Shown: positions 1 through 9,034, counted from the stretch's first letter. The stretch is 64,000 bases of DNA from RZYP01 sp050256135 (GCA_050256135.1 JBFWIF010000001.1:62001-126000); one strand, 5' to 3'. Made by a program: numbers and translations. Notes: a model not told the origin generated them from the letters alone.

Positions 1-61
1 TAATGTATGTGAAAAGGCTGTCCTTGTTAATAATTATTAGTATATATGTTGCAAACATTTT

Positions 62-90
62 TTGCCAAAATTGGTTATGTATAGTATAAT
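62..90 (+). promoter_or_regulatory. Promoter of the tetrapyrrole operon
   Basis: TTGCCA at 62-67 and a perfect TATAAT at 85-90 are separated by 17 bp, a good housekeeping-sigma promoter. Transcription would begin a few bases downstream and enter the cobalamin riboswitch. No start site has been measured. Confidence 0.75.
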
Positions 91-126
91 AATAGCCATT
101 AAAATGTTTTGAAAACTTCATATGAT

Positions 127-282
127 GAAAACAGGTGACCTTGGTCTTAATAGATAAGCCGGTGTGAGTCCGGCGCGGTCCCGCCACTGTAATGAGGAGC
201 GAACCCATAATATGCCACTAAGATAGTTCTTGGGAAGGTATGGGTAAGCGATGATCCAGAGTCAGGAGAACTGCCTGTTTTG
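127..282 (+). promoter_or_regulatory. Cobalamin (AdoCbl) riboswitch aptamer
   Basis: The closing stem pairs AAAACAGG (128-135) with CCTGTTTT (274-281). Inside are the conserved GCCACTG element (183-189) and the B12 box, AGTCAGGAGAACTGCC (259-275). This is the classic cobalamin riboswitch layout. It lies in the leader of a tetrapyrrole operon and is followed by a terminator hairpin at 358-376, so bound cobalamin would be expected to reduce synthesis of its own precursor. The antiterminator pairing was not worked out. Confidence 0.93.
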
Positions 283-357
283 CATTCACCGATATACCTA
301 CGAGCGATGGGAGGGGTGGCACAAACGTGAGCAAATATCACTTTTGTATTTTATCTT

Positions 358-387
358 CCCTGCAATTATTGCAGGGATTTTTTATTT
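358..387 (+). terminator. Riboswitch expression-platform terminator
   Basis: CCCTGCAATTATTGCAGGG (358-376) is a hairpin followed by a T-rich run. It lies between the cobalamin aptamer and the first gene, so it probably acts as the ligand-controlled terminator and not as the end of another gene. Confidence 0.75.
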
Positions 388-430
388 CTTGGTTTTGGTA
401 AGTGGGTTCATATAATGAAAGGAATAAGGT

Positions 431-1081
431 GTGAAAATGGTTGTTTACCCAATAAACCTAAAGATTGCCGGTAAAAGCTGCGCTGTTATCGGCGGCGGTA
501 TGGTTGCCTGCCGCAAGGTAAAGTCACTTCTTGCTGCAGGAGCAGATGTCACTGTATTAAGTCCCCATTTAATGACAGAACTTGCTGAAATGGCCGAGAA
601 AAAACAATTTAAATATATTGCAAGGCCTTACCAAAAAGGCGATTTAACGGGATTCTATCTTGTAATTTGCGCAACTGATAATTTTGTTGTTAATCAAATG
701 GCAGCTTCTGAGGCAGAGAGTCTGGATATCTTGGTCAACGTAACGGATGCGCCGGAACTTGGCAATTTTTCAGTGCCGGCCCAGATTAAGCGTGGGGATT
801 TGCTGCTTACAGTTTCTACCGGCGGCAAAAGCCCGGCAATGGCAAAAATGCTGAGACAGGAACTAGCTGAGCATTATGGAGAAGAATATGCGTTATATCT
901 TGATATGATTGATAAAGTACGTCAGGAAACAAAGCAGAAACTGGCAACGCCTAAGCAGCGTGAGCTCTTTTGGCGTGAAACAATAGATGAAGAAATTCTG
1001 GCCTTATTAAGGCAGGGGTTAATTAAAGAGGCGGAGGCAAAGATTTGTCATGCAGCTAGTAGTATTGGGATTGAATCATAA
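431..1081 (+). CDS. Precorrin-2 dehydrogenase / sirohydrochlorin ferrochelatase-type (CysG N-terminal, SirC/Met8 family)
   Basis: Oxidises precorrin-2 to sirohydrochlorin with NAD+, a step toward siroheme and anaerobic cobalamin. The 216-residue protein opens with a Rossmann fold whose dinucleotide loop is GGG at residues 21-23. It carries the family segment ATDNFVVN, with the conserved Asp, near residue 78, and STGGKSP near residue 125. The GTG start at 431 is preferred because AAAGGA (418-423) is correctly spaced; an ATG at 437 is the alternative. It is first in the operon behind the cobalamin riboswitch, and its 3' end overlaps hemA by 32 bp. Whether it also inserts iron, as Met8p does, cannot be told from sequence. 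Confidence 0.9.
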   Translation: MKMVVYPINLKIAGKSCAVIGGGMVACRKVKSLLAAGADVTVLSPHLMTELAEMAEKKQFKYIARPYQKGDLTGFYLVICATDNFVVNQMAASEAESLDILVNVTDAPELGNFSVPAQIKRGDLLLTVSTGGKSPAMAKMLRQELAEHYGEEYALYLDMIDKVRQETKQKLATPKQRELFWRETIDEEILALLRQGLIKEAEAKICHAASSIGIES

Positions 1082-2363
1082 AACCGCACCGGTTGAGGTG
1101 AGGGAATGTTTTTCTTTTTCGGAGGAGCAAGTTAAACAGGCTTTGAAGGAGGTTCGCAGCTGTGAGGAATTCCGTGAGTGCGTTTTGCTATCGACTTGCA
1201 ACCGTACTGAGCTTTATGCTGTCGTCGAGGATGCTGAAACAGCATTGCCGTTTATGAAGAAATTTTTGCAGCGTGTAGCGGTAAATCCGCCTGCAGCAAA
1301 TAATTACCTGTTCTTTTATACGGATGAGGATTGCATCAACCACCTGTTTAGAGTCGCAGCAAGCTTGGATTCTTTGATTATAGGAGAAGGACAAATTCTT
1401 AGCCAGGTCAAAAAGGCTTATTCGCTGGCGCGTGATGTTCAGGCGACCAGCACTGTTCTCAATACGTTATTTAACAGAGCTATTGCTGTTGGTAAAAAGG
1501 TGCGTACTGTGACACATATAGCTTATAATGCCGTGTCAGTAAGTTATGCGGCAGTAGAGATGGCGAAGAAGTCTTTTGGAGATTTGAGTGAGTCTACGGT
1601 TTTGATTGTCGGTGCAGGACAGATGAGTGAATTAACGGCCAAACATCTCGTTGCTAATGGTGTAAAAACTGTGTTTGTTTCTAACCGCAACTATAATAGG
1701 GCAGTTGATTTAGCGAAAAAGTTTAGTGGCATAGCTGTACATTTCGACGATTATATGCAGGCGGCCAGTAAGGCTGATATTGTAATTACCTCAACTGGTG
1801 CACCGCATTATATAGTTCGTTCCTGGGATGTTGCCCATTTGATGCCAAAAAGGGAAGGGAAACCGCTCATCTTCATTGATATTGCGGTACCGCGGGATGT
1901 GGAGCCGGAAGTAGGCGCAATCAAGGGGATAACATTGTATAATATAGATGATTTGGAAGCAGCTGTAGCTACGAATATCAAATTGAGGAAAAAAGAAGCG
2001 CAGGCAGCAGAAAAGATAATTGTTGCTGAACGTGCTGAATTAGTAGAAAAATTCCAGTATCTTTCTTACCAGCCTGTATTGGCTAATCTGCGTGATAAAG
2101 CAGAACGAATGCGGCTTCGGGAAGTTAAACGTGCTTTGGCGAAGCTGCCGCATATCTCGCCGGAAGAAAGAAAAATCATGGAAAATATGTCAAAGATGAT
2201 CGTGCGCAAATTGATGCGTGATCCTATGATCAGCATGAATGAAGCAACTGGAACAAATAAAGAGAACTTTTATCTTGACGCTATTTGTGGTTTATTCAAA
2301 CTTGATTCAATAGAGGAGAATAGCAATAATGAAGAAAAAAATTGTTATCGGTACGCGCGGTAG
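1050..2363 (+). CDS. hemA: Glutamyl-tRNA reductase
   Basis: Reduces glutamyl-tRNA(Glu) to glutamate-1-semialdehyde with NADPH, the committed step of C5-pathway tetrapyrrole synthesis. The 437-residue protein has the usual length. The N-terminal catalytic domain shows LSTCNRTELY with the nucleophilic Cys at residue 50. The NADPH domain has VGAGQMSELTAKHL near residues 187-200, and a C-terminal dimerisation domain follows. The start is supported by GGAGG at 1033-1037. It overlaps the preceding gene by 32 bp and hemC by 35 bp, so translation is probably coupled. Confidence 0.96.
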   Translation: MQLVVLGLNHKTAPVEVRECFSFSEEQVKQALKEVRSCEEFRECVLLSTCNRTELYAVVEDAETALPFMKKFLQRVAVNPPAANNYLFFYTDEDCINHLFRVAASLDSLIIGEGQILSQVKKAYSLARDVQATSTVLNTLFNRAIAVGKKVRTVTHIAYNAVSVSYAAVEMAKKSFGDLSESTVLIVGAGQMSELTAKHLVANGVKTVFVSNRNYNRAVDLAKKFSGIAVHFDDYMQAASKADIVITSTGAPHYIVRSWDVAHLMPKREGKPLIFIDIAVPRDVEPEVGAIKGITLYNIDDLEAAVATNIKLRKKEAQAAEKIIVAERAELVEKFQYLSYQPVLANLRDKAERMRLREVKRALAKLPHISPEERKIMENMSKMIVRKLMRDPMISMNEATGTNKENFYLDAICGLFKLDSIEENSNNEEKNCYRYAR

Positions 2364-3255
2364 TAAACTAGCTTTATGGCAGGCAGAACACATCGCCAGT
2401 CTTATTCGCGAAAAGTTCCCGACAATTGAGGTTCAATTAAAAAAGATAGTTACTACTGGTGATAAGATACTCGATGTGCCGCTGGCAAAAATCGGCGGTA
2501 AAGGATTGTTTACGAAAGAACTGGAAAATGCGATGCTGTCCGGTGAAATTGACTTGGCTGTACACAGTTTGAAGGATATGCCGACTGAGTTGCCTGAAGG
2601 TTTGATATTGGCGGCTATTACTACTCGTGCTGATGCCGGCGATGCCTTCGTCAGCTTGCGTTACCGATCTCTCGCTGAATTACCGCCTGGTTCTAAAGTA
2701 GGTACATCCAGTTTGAGGAGAAGAGCGCAGATTCTTAAATACCGCCCTGATTTGCAGACTATCGATCTGCGGGGCAATCTTGATACCAGGATCAAAAAAC
2801 TGGAAAATCAGGAAATGGATGCTATTATTCTGGCTGTCGCAGGATTGAAACGCTTAGGCCTTGAGCAATATATTACGCAGGTGCTGCCTTATGAAATTTG
2901 TTTGCCGGCAGTTGGTCAGGGAGCTTTAGCCATTGAAACCAGACAGAATGATGCTGAGACAATGGCAGTACTGGCATTTTTGAATGACCAGGAAACGATT
3001 GCGGCTGTCAGTGCCGAAAGAGCTTATCTAAGAGAAGTACAGGGCGGCTGTCAGGTTCCTGTAGGTGTGCATGCTGAAGTCCAGGATGAGAAATTGATTT
3101 TGGAGGCAACGATTCTGAAAGTGGATGGGTCAAGAGAAATACGTGAGCAGATTTGCGGAAGCTGCAGTGAAGCAGAAGAACTTGGTATCAAGTTGGCACA
3201 AAAAATGCTGGCTGTCGGCGGCAAGGAAATCTTGGATGAATTGATTGAATATTGA
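2329..3255 (+). CDS. hemC: Porphobilinogen deaminase (hydroxymethylbilane synthase)
   Basis: Joins four porphobilinogen units into hydroxymethylbilane in the cytoplasm. The 308-residue protein begins IGTRGSKLALWQAEH. It carries LGTSS-like substrate residues (VGTSSLRRRAQ) and the dipyrromethane cofactor attachment site GGCQVPVG, with the Cys at residue 241. The ATG is preceded by GAGGAG (2313-2318) inside the end of hemA. The overlap fits a tightly coupled operon. The next gene follows after 62 bp with its own strong ribosome binding site. Confidence 0.96.
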   Translation: MKKKIVIGTRGSKLALWQAEHIASLIREKFPTIEVQLKKIVTTGDKILDVPLAKIGGKGLFTKELENAMLSGEIDLAVHSLKDMPTELPEGLILAAITTRADAGDAFVSLRYRSLAELPPGSKVGTSSLRRRAQILKYRPDLQTIDLRGNLDTRIKKLENQEMDAIILAVAGLKRLGLEQYITQVLPYEICLPAVGQGALAIETRQNDAETMAVLAFLNDQETIAAVSAERAYLREVQGGCQVPVGVHAEVQDEKLILEATILKVDGSREIREQICGSCSEAEELGIKLAQKMLAVGGKEILDELIEY

Positions 3256-3317
3256 TGAGGCAAAATCTTATGTTTGCAGCCTCTAAGGCGCTTACGTATA
3301 TATTAGGAGGAAAAAAT

Positions 3318-4841
3318 ATGCCAGGAATGGTTTATCTAATAGGGGCAGGCCCCGGTGATTACAAGCTTATCAGTTTGAAGGGGCACGAATATATTCAGAT
3401 TGCAGATACTATCGTTTACGATAGGCTGGCCGATGAACGTTTGCTTGCGGCTGCGCGCCCCGATGCTGAAATGATTTATGTAGGCAAAGCTTCCAGCAAA
3501 CATACTATGCGTCAGGAAGAAATAAATCAGGTGCTGGTGAACAAAGCGCAAGAAGGCAAAATTGTTGTGCGCCTAAAGGGCGGTGATCCGTTTGTCTTTG
3601 GCCGCGGCGGCGAAGAAGCTCTGAAACTGGTTGAAAATGGTATTCCTTTTGAAGTTGTGCCAGGTATAACTTCTGCAATTTCTGTGCCTGCGTATGCCGG
3701 CATTCCGGTCACGCACAGGGGTATAGCGACTTCTTTTGCGGTGATAACCGGGCATGAAGACCCGACGAAGAGTGAATCAACGATTAAATGGGACAAATTG
3801 GCGACAGGTGTAGATACGCTTGTATTTTTGATGGGTGTGGAAAATCTGCCGCACATAACTGCAAAACTCATCGAAAACGGACGTCCGGCAGCAACACCGG
3901 CAGCTGTTATTCGCTGGGGTACAAAGCCGGAACAGCGTGTGCTGGAAACGACGGTAGGCAGAGCTGCACAGGATGTAGCAGAGCAAGGACTAAAACCTCC
4001 TGCTATCTTCCTGGTGGGTGAGGTAGCTGCTTTGCGGCAGCAATTGGCATGGTTCGACACCAAGCCTCTATTCGGCAAAACCGTATTGGTAACCAGGGCC
4101 AGGGAACAGGCCAGTGTTTTGACTAACGAATTGGAAAAACTAGGCGCACGTTGTATTGAGGCACCGGCTATCAAAATTGTAGAACCGGAAAGCTTTCAGC
4201 CTTTGGATGATGCTTTGAAAAAGCTTGCACAATATAATTGGGTGATCTTCACCAGTGCTAATGGTGTCGAACGCTTTTTCGAACGTCTCTGGTCAGAAGG
4301 CTATGACTGCCGTATGCTAAGCAATGCGAAAGTTGCAGCTATTGGCTCGCAGACTGCAGCAAAATTGAAAAATTACGGCATCAAAGCCGATATCATACCG
4401 CCGGAATTTCGCGCCGAAGGTATTGTGGATGCGCTGCAGGGAGAAATCGAGCCGGGCATGAATATATTGCTGGCACGGGCACTGGAGGCCAGAGATGTGC
4501 TGCCGGAAAAATTGCGCGAGATGGGTGCGAGTGTTAATGTAGTGCCGGTCTATCGGACAGTAACTGGTACTGCTGATCGTGATTTGGTGCGCGAACAGCT
4601 GCAGTCTGGTGCGATTGATATAGTTACTTTTACCAGCTCTTCCACAGTAACCAATCTTTTGCAGCTGTTGGGTGACGAAGGTGTTAATCTGCTTAAGAAA
4701 GCTAAGGTAGCCTGCATTGGACCGATTACAGCTGAAACCTGCGAAGAACATGGTATCAAGACGGATGTTAAAGCTGAAGAATATACTATTACTGGCTTAG
4801 TGAAAGCCATTCGCGAATTGTATGGGGAGGAAGAGAAATGA
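3318..4841 (+). CDS. cobA-hemD: Uroporphyrinogen-III C-methyltransferase / uroporphyrinogen-III synthase fusion
   Basis: A 507-residue two-domain enzyme. Residues 1 to about 245 are the SAM-dependent CobA/SUMT domain (VYLIGAGPGD near the start, then KGGDPFVFGRGGEE and VPGITSA), which makes precorrin-2. From about residue 251 (GKTVLVTRAREQ) the HemD domain begins, which closes hydroxymethylbilane to uroporphyrinogen III. The ATG at 3318 follows AGGAGG (3305-3310); an upstream in-frame ATG at 3252 lacks such a site and would add a non-conserved extension. The stop overlaps hemB by ATGA. The fusion sends uroporphyrinogen III directly toward siroheme/cobalamin. Confidence 0.94.
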   Translation: MPGMVYLIGAGPGDYKLISLKGHEYIQIADTIVYDRLADERLLAAARPDAEMIYVGKASSKHTMRQEEINQVLVNKAQEGKIVVRLKGGDPFVFGRGGEEALKLVENGIPFEVVPGITSAISVPAYAGIPVTHRGIATSFAVITGHEDPTKSESTIKWDKLATGVDTLVFLMGVENLPHITAKLIENGRPAATPAAVIRWGTKPEQRVLETTVGRAAQDVAEQGLKPPAIFLVGEVAALRQQLAWFDTKPLFGKTVLVTRAREQASVLTNELEKLGARCIEAPAIKIVEPESFQPLDDALKKLAQYNWVIFTSANGVERFFERLWSEGYDCRMLSNAKVAAIGSQTAAKLKNYGIKADIIPPEFRAEGIVDALQGEIEPGMNILLARALEARDVLPEKLREMGASVNVVPVYRTVTGTADRDLVREQLQSGAIDIVTFTSSSTVTNLLQLLGDEGVNLLKKAKVACIGPITAETCEEHGIKTDVKAEEYTITGLVKAIRELYGEEEK

Positions 4842-5815
4842 CAACACCTTTTATTCGCCCCCGACGCCTGCGGGTATCGGCCGGTGTACGTACGCTGGTG
4901 CGTGAAACTGAATTATCCGCAGCAGATTTTATTTTTCCGCTGTTTGTAGTGCCAGGAACAGGCATCAAGGAAGAAATCACCTCTTTACCGGGGATTTACC
5001 ATCTTTCTCCGGACATGGCGGTGAAGTTAGCCAAAGAAGCTTACGAGGCAGGCATTCCTGCTGTTATTGTCTTCGGTTTGCCAGAGTATAAGGATGAACA
5101 AGGCTCCAGCGCCTGGGATGCTGCGAGCCCTGTGCAGGAGGCAATTCGCCGGATCAAGGCAGCGCTGCCGGAACTCGTTGTTGTCAGCGACGTTTGTCTC
5201 TGCCAATATACCAGCCATGGCCATTGCGGCATGCTGAACGGTGAAAAAATTGACAATGATTCCACGCTGCCGCTTTTGGCACAAACTGCGCTCAGCCATG
5301 CGGAGGCAGGAGCAGATATTGTCGCTCCTTCCGATATGATGGACGGCCGCGTACTGGCCATTCGGGAAAAATTAGACGAGCATGGTTTTCAGGATGTGTC
5401 CATCATGTCTTATTCTGTCAAATATGCATCGGCCTATTACGGACCTTTCCGCGAAGCAGCGGATTCTGCTCCGCAGTTCGGTGACCGCCGTTCTTACCAG
5501 ATGGACCCAGCGAATGCACGCGAAGCAGTAAGAGAAGCTGTTTTGGATGTAGCTGAAGGTGCTGATATGCTGATGGTCAAGCCGGCACTCGCTTATCTTG
5601 ATGTGGTGCGCCAGATTCGCGATAATTTTGATCTGACTTTGGCAGTTTATAATGTCAGTGGCGAATATGCCATGGTCAAGGCTGCAGCAGCCAACGGTTG
5701 GATTGATGAGAAACGCATTGTTTTGGAAACGCTGCTCGGTATGAAAAGAGCAGGTGCAGATATTATTATTACATATCATGCTTTGGATGCAGCACGCTGG
5801 CTGCAGGAGCAATAA
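4838..5815 (+). CDS. hemB: Delta-aminolevulinic acid dehydratase (porphobilinogen synthase)
   Basis: Condenses two 5-aminolevulinate molecules into porphobilinogen. The 325-residue length is typical. The Schiff-base lysines are K195 (SYSVKYAS) and K248 (MVKPALAYLD). The segment DVCLCQYTSHGHCG contains three cysteines, the pattern of zinc-dependent enzymes. It starts in an ATGA overlap with cobA-hemD, so it is translationally coupled. The gene order C-D-B-L is common in Firmicutes. Confidence 0.96.
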   Translation: MTTPFIRPRRLRVSAGVRTLVRETELSAADFIFPLFVVPGTGIKEEITSLPGIYHLSPDMAVKLAKEAYEAGIPAVIVFGLPEYKDEQGSSAWDAASPVQEAIRRIKAALPELVVVSDVCLCQYTSHGHCGMLNGEKIDNDSTLPLLAQTALSHAEAGADIVAPSDMMDGRVLAIREKLDEHGFQDVSIMSYSVKYASAYYGPFREAADSAPQFGDRRSYQMDPANAREAVREAVLDVAEGADMLMVKPALAYLDVVRQIRDNFDLTLAVYNVSGEYAMVKAAAANGWIDEKRIVLETLLGMKRAGADIIITYHALDAARWLQEQ

Positions 5816-5855
5816 GCCTTTTTAAATTTGAGGAATGAAGGAGTACGGAAAAGCT

Positions 5856-7169
5856 ATGACATTAAATCTGGAAAAATCAGCGGCAGCTTTTGCCGAAGCA
5901 AAACAAGTCATCCCCGGCGGGGTTAACAGCCCGGTGCGTTCTTTCCGCAGTGCCGGCGGTACACCGCCTTTCATTGCCAAGGCTAACGGCAGTCATATAT
6001 ATGATATTGATGGCAATAAATACATTGATTATATTGAATCCTGGGGCCCGATGATTTTGGGACATGCTCATCCTGTGGTGACGGAAGCTTTGCAGAAAGC
6101 ATTACTTTTAGGAACGAGTTACGGTGCGCCGACTTTGCTGGAAACGGAACTCGCTGAGCTTGTCACAAAAGCGGTTCCTTCCATTGAGATGGTGAGAATG
6201 GTCAACTCCGGTACAGAAGCGACAATGAGTGTTTTGAGACTCGCCAGGGCTTATACGAAACGTAATAAAATTATTAAATTTGCCGGCTGTTACCACGGCC
6301 ATCATGACAGTCTTCTGGTGAAAGCCGGTTCAGGTGCAACTACTTTCGGTGTACCGGACAGTCCTGGCGTGCCGCCAAGTGTTGCTGACGGTACGATTGC
6401 GGTTGAATATAATGACGCAAAACAGCTGGCAGAAGTTTTCAGCCGTATGGGAGAAGAAATTGCTGCCGTAATTATTGAACCGGTGCCCGGTAATATGGGT
6501 ATGGTGCTGCCGAAGACCGGTTATTTGGAAAAAGTCAGGGAGCTGACAAGCCAATATGGAGCTCTCTTGATTTTTGATGAGGTTATGTCCGGTTTCCGTG
6601 TCGCTTATGGCGGCGCGCAGTCAATTTTTGGTATTAAACCTGATCTGACCTGTCTAGGCAAAGTAATCGGCGGCGGGCTGCCGGTAGGTGCTTACGGCGG
6701 GCGCAGGGATATTATGGAACACATCGCACCGGCTGGACCTGTTTATCAGGCGGGTACCTTGAGCGGTAATCCGCTGGCGATGACGGCAGGCATTGCTACG
6801 TTAAAAATTATTAATTCTGACCAGGATTTCTATCAAAAACTAAGTGCCAAAGTACAGGCATTAAGTGCTGGTATCAAGCAGCAAGCTGAAAAACATGGTT
6901 TGACGCTGCAATATCACAGCCTTGGTTCCATGATGTGCATTTTCTTTAGCGAAGAGCCGGTCTATGATTATGAGAGTGCCAAAAAATCAGATGTCGGTGC
7001 TTTTAATACATATTTCCATGCTATGCTGGAAGAAGGAATTTACCTTGCTCCTTCCCAGTTTGAGGCTGGTTTTATGTCAGCGGCTCACAGCGAAGCTGAT
7101 ATTGCGGCTACTATTGAAGCCAGCGGCAAGGCCTTTGCCAAAGTTGCCGAATATTACAGCAAAAAATAA
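5856..7169 (+). CDS. hemL: Glutamate-1-semialdehyde 2,1-aminomutase
   Basis: PLP enzyme converting glutamate-1-semialdehyde to 5-aminolevulinate. The protein has 437 residues from the chosen ATG at 5856, preceded by AAGGAG (5838-5843). An ATG at 5835 would have its only purine-rich tract almost touching the codon, so it is less likely. Family marks are IPGGVNSPVR near the N-terminus, YHGHHD, DEVMSGFR and the PLP lysine K269 in LGKVIGGGLPVGAYGG. It is the last gene of the operon and is followed by a hairpin at 7191-7217. Confidence 0.95.
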   Translation: MTLNLEKSAAAFAEAKQVIPGGVNSPVRSFRSAGGTPPFIAKANGSHIYDIDGNKYIDYIESWGPMILGHAHPVVTEALQKALLLGTSYGAPTLLETELAELVTKAVPSIEMVRMVNSGTEATMSVLRLARAYTKRNKIIKFAGCYHGHHDSLLVKAGSGATTFGVPDSPGVPPSVADGTIAVEYNDAKQLAEVFSRMGEEIAAVIIEPVPGNMGMVLPKTGYLEKVRELTSQYGALLIFDEVMSGFRVAYGGAQSIFGIKPDLTCLGKVIGGGLPVGAYGGRRDIMEHIAPAGPVYQAGTLSGNPLAMTAGIATLKIINSDQDFYQKLSAKVQALSAGIKQQAEKHGLTLQYHSLGSMMCIFFSEEPVYDYESAKKSDVGAFNTYFHAMLEEGIYLAPSQFEAGFMSAAHSEADIAATIEASGKAFAKVAEYYSKK

Positions 7170-7190
7170 AATATTGCTTAGAGAAGAAAT

Positions 7191-7219
7191 AGCCCTCGCA
7201 AAATTTGCGAGGGCTTTAA
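7191..7219 (+). terminator. Terminator of the tetrapyrrole operon
   Basis: AGCCCTCGCAAAATTTGCGAGGGCT-type hairpin (7191-7215) 21 bp after hemL. The following T tract is short (TTT), so read-through into the next gene is possible. A TATAAT at 7248-7253 may provide that gene with its own promoter. Confidence 0.7.
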
Positions 7220-7283
7220 AGTTGTGGCAGGGAAAGAAAATTAGGCGTATAATAGATGAATCAAAACAAAGAGGTGATGCAAA

Positions 7284-7976
7284 ATGGATATGCCTGCAAT
7301 AACATTGCCGGCAGCCGTAACAGATACGATTCAGAGCTGGAGTACCGAAAGCCCCGTACTGGATTTATCCGACAGACTTGGCGTAGTGAAAGAAACTTGG
7401 GATCTGCAGACCTTCAGTGATTTGCAGGATGGTAAAGTCGCTGTGCCTGACGAAGTAATTAACGACACTTTAGCGAAGGCTATTGATGATAGCGAGCGCG
7501 TGAAGGAACTTACGATAGAGTCCCTGGAAAACCATCAGTTGAAAGTGACGGCTGTCACAGCAAAATCAGGAAAGCTTGTTATGATTTGTCAGCTGGAGCA
7601 GTTCGAACATGATAAAGACCACTCTGTGATTAAATTAAAAGCCTTGAGTAAACAATTGCCGGACAGACCAATGATGTCTTGGATTTTTTCCCGCATCAGT
7701 TTGTCTCTTGCTGCTAAACTTGTAGGTCATATTGATCCTGGTAAAGGCGTAAACATACAATTTAATGGCAACGAGATAACTGTTGACTTTCATCAGGCTT
7801 TGTATCAATCAGCTATCGGCGGCGTGGAATTGTTTGGCTATAGGCCGCTTGATTATCTGACTGTCTATAGTGCGATGCCGAATAAAGGCTATGTAGAATT
7901 TCAAACCAATCTGGCTTTGCCGGATAATATCAAAGGAATAATTCAGAATTCATTGCAGTTGGCACAAAACTCTTGA
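7284..7976 (+). CDS. Protein of unknown function, 230 aa
   Basis: I do not recognise this family. The protein is soluble-looking: no signal peptide, no membrane segment and no Cys cluster beyond isolated residues. It is mixed alpha/beta, with a charged N-terminal half and a C-terminal half rich in beta-prone stretches (VNIQFNGNEITVDF, GYVEFQTNLALP). The start is supported by AGAGGTGAT at about 7269-7277. It stands alone between the hemL terminator and a strong convergent terminator at 7983-8015, with a possible -10 (TATAAT, 7248-7253). Proximity to the tetrapyrrole operon does not by itself imply a role there. Confidence 0.75.
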   Translation: MDMPAITLPAAVTDTIQSWSTESPVLDLSDRLGVVKETWDLQTFSDLQDGKVAVPDEVINDTLAKAIDDSERVKELTIESLENHQLKVTAVTAKSGKLVMICQLEQFEHDKDHSVIKLKALSKQLPDRPMMSWIFSRISLSLAAKLVGHIDPGKGVNIQFNGNEITVDFHQALYQSAIGGVELFGYRPLDYLTVYSAMPNKGYVEFQTNLALPDNIKGIIQNSLQLAQNS

Positions 7977-7981
7977 TAAAA

Positions 7982-8015
7982 AAGCATCCCACACTTTTTG
8001 TGTGGGATGCTTTTT
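7982..8015. terminator. Bidirectional terminator between convergent genes
   Basis: AGCATCCCACAC and GTGTGGGATGCT (7983-8010) form a 12-bp stem with a TTTTT loop, flanked by A and T runs on the two sides. It lies between the unknown gene ending at 7976 and the minus-strand transporter ending at 8014, and can serve both. Confidence 0.88.
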
Positions 8016-8898
8016 AAGTATGTGCTTTATTTTTATAAAACAAGAATAAACCGAGACCTACCAAGGTGACTATGATGCCGATACCTTGCCGCAGAGTTAT
8101 AAGTTCGCCGAGAATAAAATAGGCCAAAATACAGGTGCCGATTGTTTCGCCCAATATACTCATGGAGATAACGGAGGTGCTGAGCCATTTTAACAGCCAG
8201 TTAAGCAGCATTTGCCCTAAGATGGTCGAGATGAAGGCTATACCGAGAAAGGCAGCCCAGGTATTTTGAGAGTAATCAATGAAAGATAGCTGTTGACTGA
8301 TGGCATAGAATGCCAAGAAAAATGTGCTGGCGGCATAACCTAAGATAGAATAAGGCACTACCGCTAGTTTTTGCCGCATATGCTGTCCAATAAAAAAATA
8401 GGCAGTGATAAAACCAGCAGCAATGAAAGCAAGCAGATCGCCGTAGAGAGCCTGCATACTGATTTGAAAATCTCCCCAGGCAATAATGAAACTGCCAAGC
8501 AAAGCAACGATACTGCTGATAATCGCACCAAAATTAAACCGTTCTTTAAATAAGAAATAGCCGCCTACAAACGAAAAGAGTGGTTGTAAGGTCACGATAA
8601 CGGTTGAACTGGCAACAGACGTGTAGTTGAGCGATTCAAACCATAAGATGTAATGTATAGCAAGAAAGAGCCCTGATAACAGTCCTGTCTGGAATTGACG
8701 CCTGGAAAGAGAACGCAGATCATGCCAATAAGTTTTATCCAAAAGCAAAAGCGGCAAGAGCAATAGCAGTGCGAAGAGAAGACGGTAGAAAGCCGTAATT
8801 GCAGAGGGAGCAGCTGCTAGTTTTACAAAGATGGCCGAAGTCGATAGGGCCAATACGCCTAAAAATAAAGTTAGATAATGTAGAATTCCTGCTTGCAT
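8014..8898 (-). CDS. EamA/DMT-family transporter
   Basis: Integral membrane permease of the drug/metabolite transporter superfamily with about ten hydrophobic helices and two EamA repeats (294 residues). Family features are the first helix with ALSTSAIFVKLA and paired GxFLAxHYxLWFxSL-like and ILGExIG-like segments (SILGETIG near the C-terminus). The ATG at 8898 has AAGGAG eight bases upstream, so it is preferred over the upstream ATG at 8934. Substrate is unknown. The nearby AraC regulator and DUF2000 protein often travel with such exporters, which is suggestive only. Confidence 0.88.
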   Translation of the reverse strand: MQAGILHYLTLFLGVLALSTSAIFVKLAAAPSAITAFYRLLFALLLLLPLLLLDKTYWHDLRSLSRRQFQTGLLSGLFLAIHYILWFESLNYTSVASSTVIVTLQPLFSFVGGYFLFKERFNFGAIISSIVALLGSFIIAWGDFQISMQALYGDLLAFIAAGFITAYFFIGQHMRQKLAVVPYSILGYAASTFFLAFYAISQQLSFIDYSQNTWAAFLGIAFISTILGQMLLNWLLKWLSTSVISMSILGETIGTCILAYFILGELITLRQGIGIIVTLVGLGLFLFYKNKAHT

Positions 8899-8997
8899 CA
8901 GATGACTCCTTATGTTGCTGATTATAAAATGCATTATATTATATTTGCGGTCGCAATTACAACATTATTTAATAACTATCATATAAGACTATTAAGA

Positions 8998-9034
8998 TAA
9001 AAATCCTCTGCATTTAAACGCAGAGGATTTTTTT
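8998..9034 (-). terminator. Terminator of the AraC-DUF2000 transcript
   Basis: AAAATCCTCTGC and GCAGAGGATTTT form a 12-bp stem around ATTTAAAC (8999-9030), immediately past the minus-strand stop codon at 9033. A and T runs flank both sides, so it could also act in the other direction. Confidence 0.85.

Noticed and set aside
3527..4174. Long open frame on the minus strand inside cobA-hemD (215 codons)
   Set aside because: It is antisense to a clearly conserved two-domain enzyme, and its translation shows no family features; it is a codon-bias shadow.
6964..7302. 112-codon frame overlapping the end of hemL and running through its terminator
   Set aside because: It crosses the terminator hairpin and has no ribosome site or conserved sequence.
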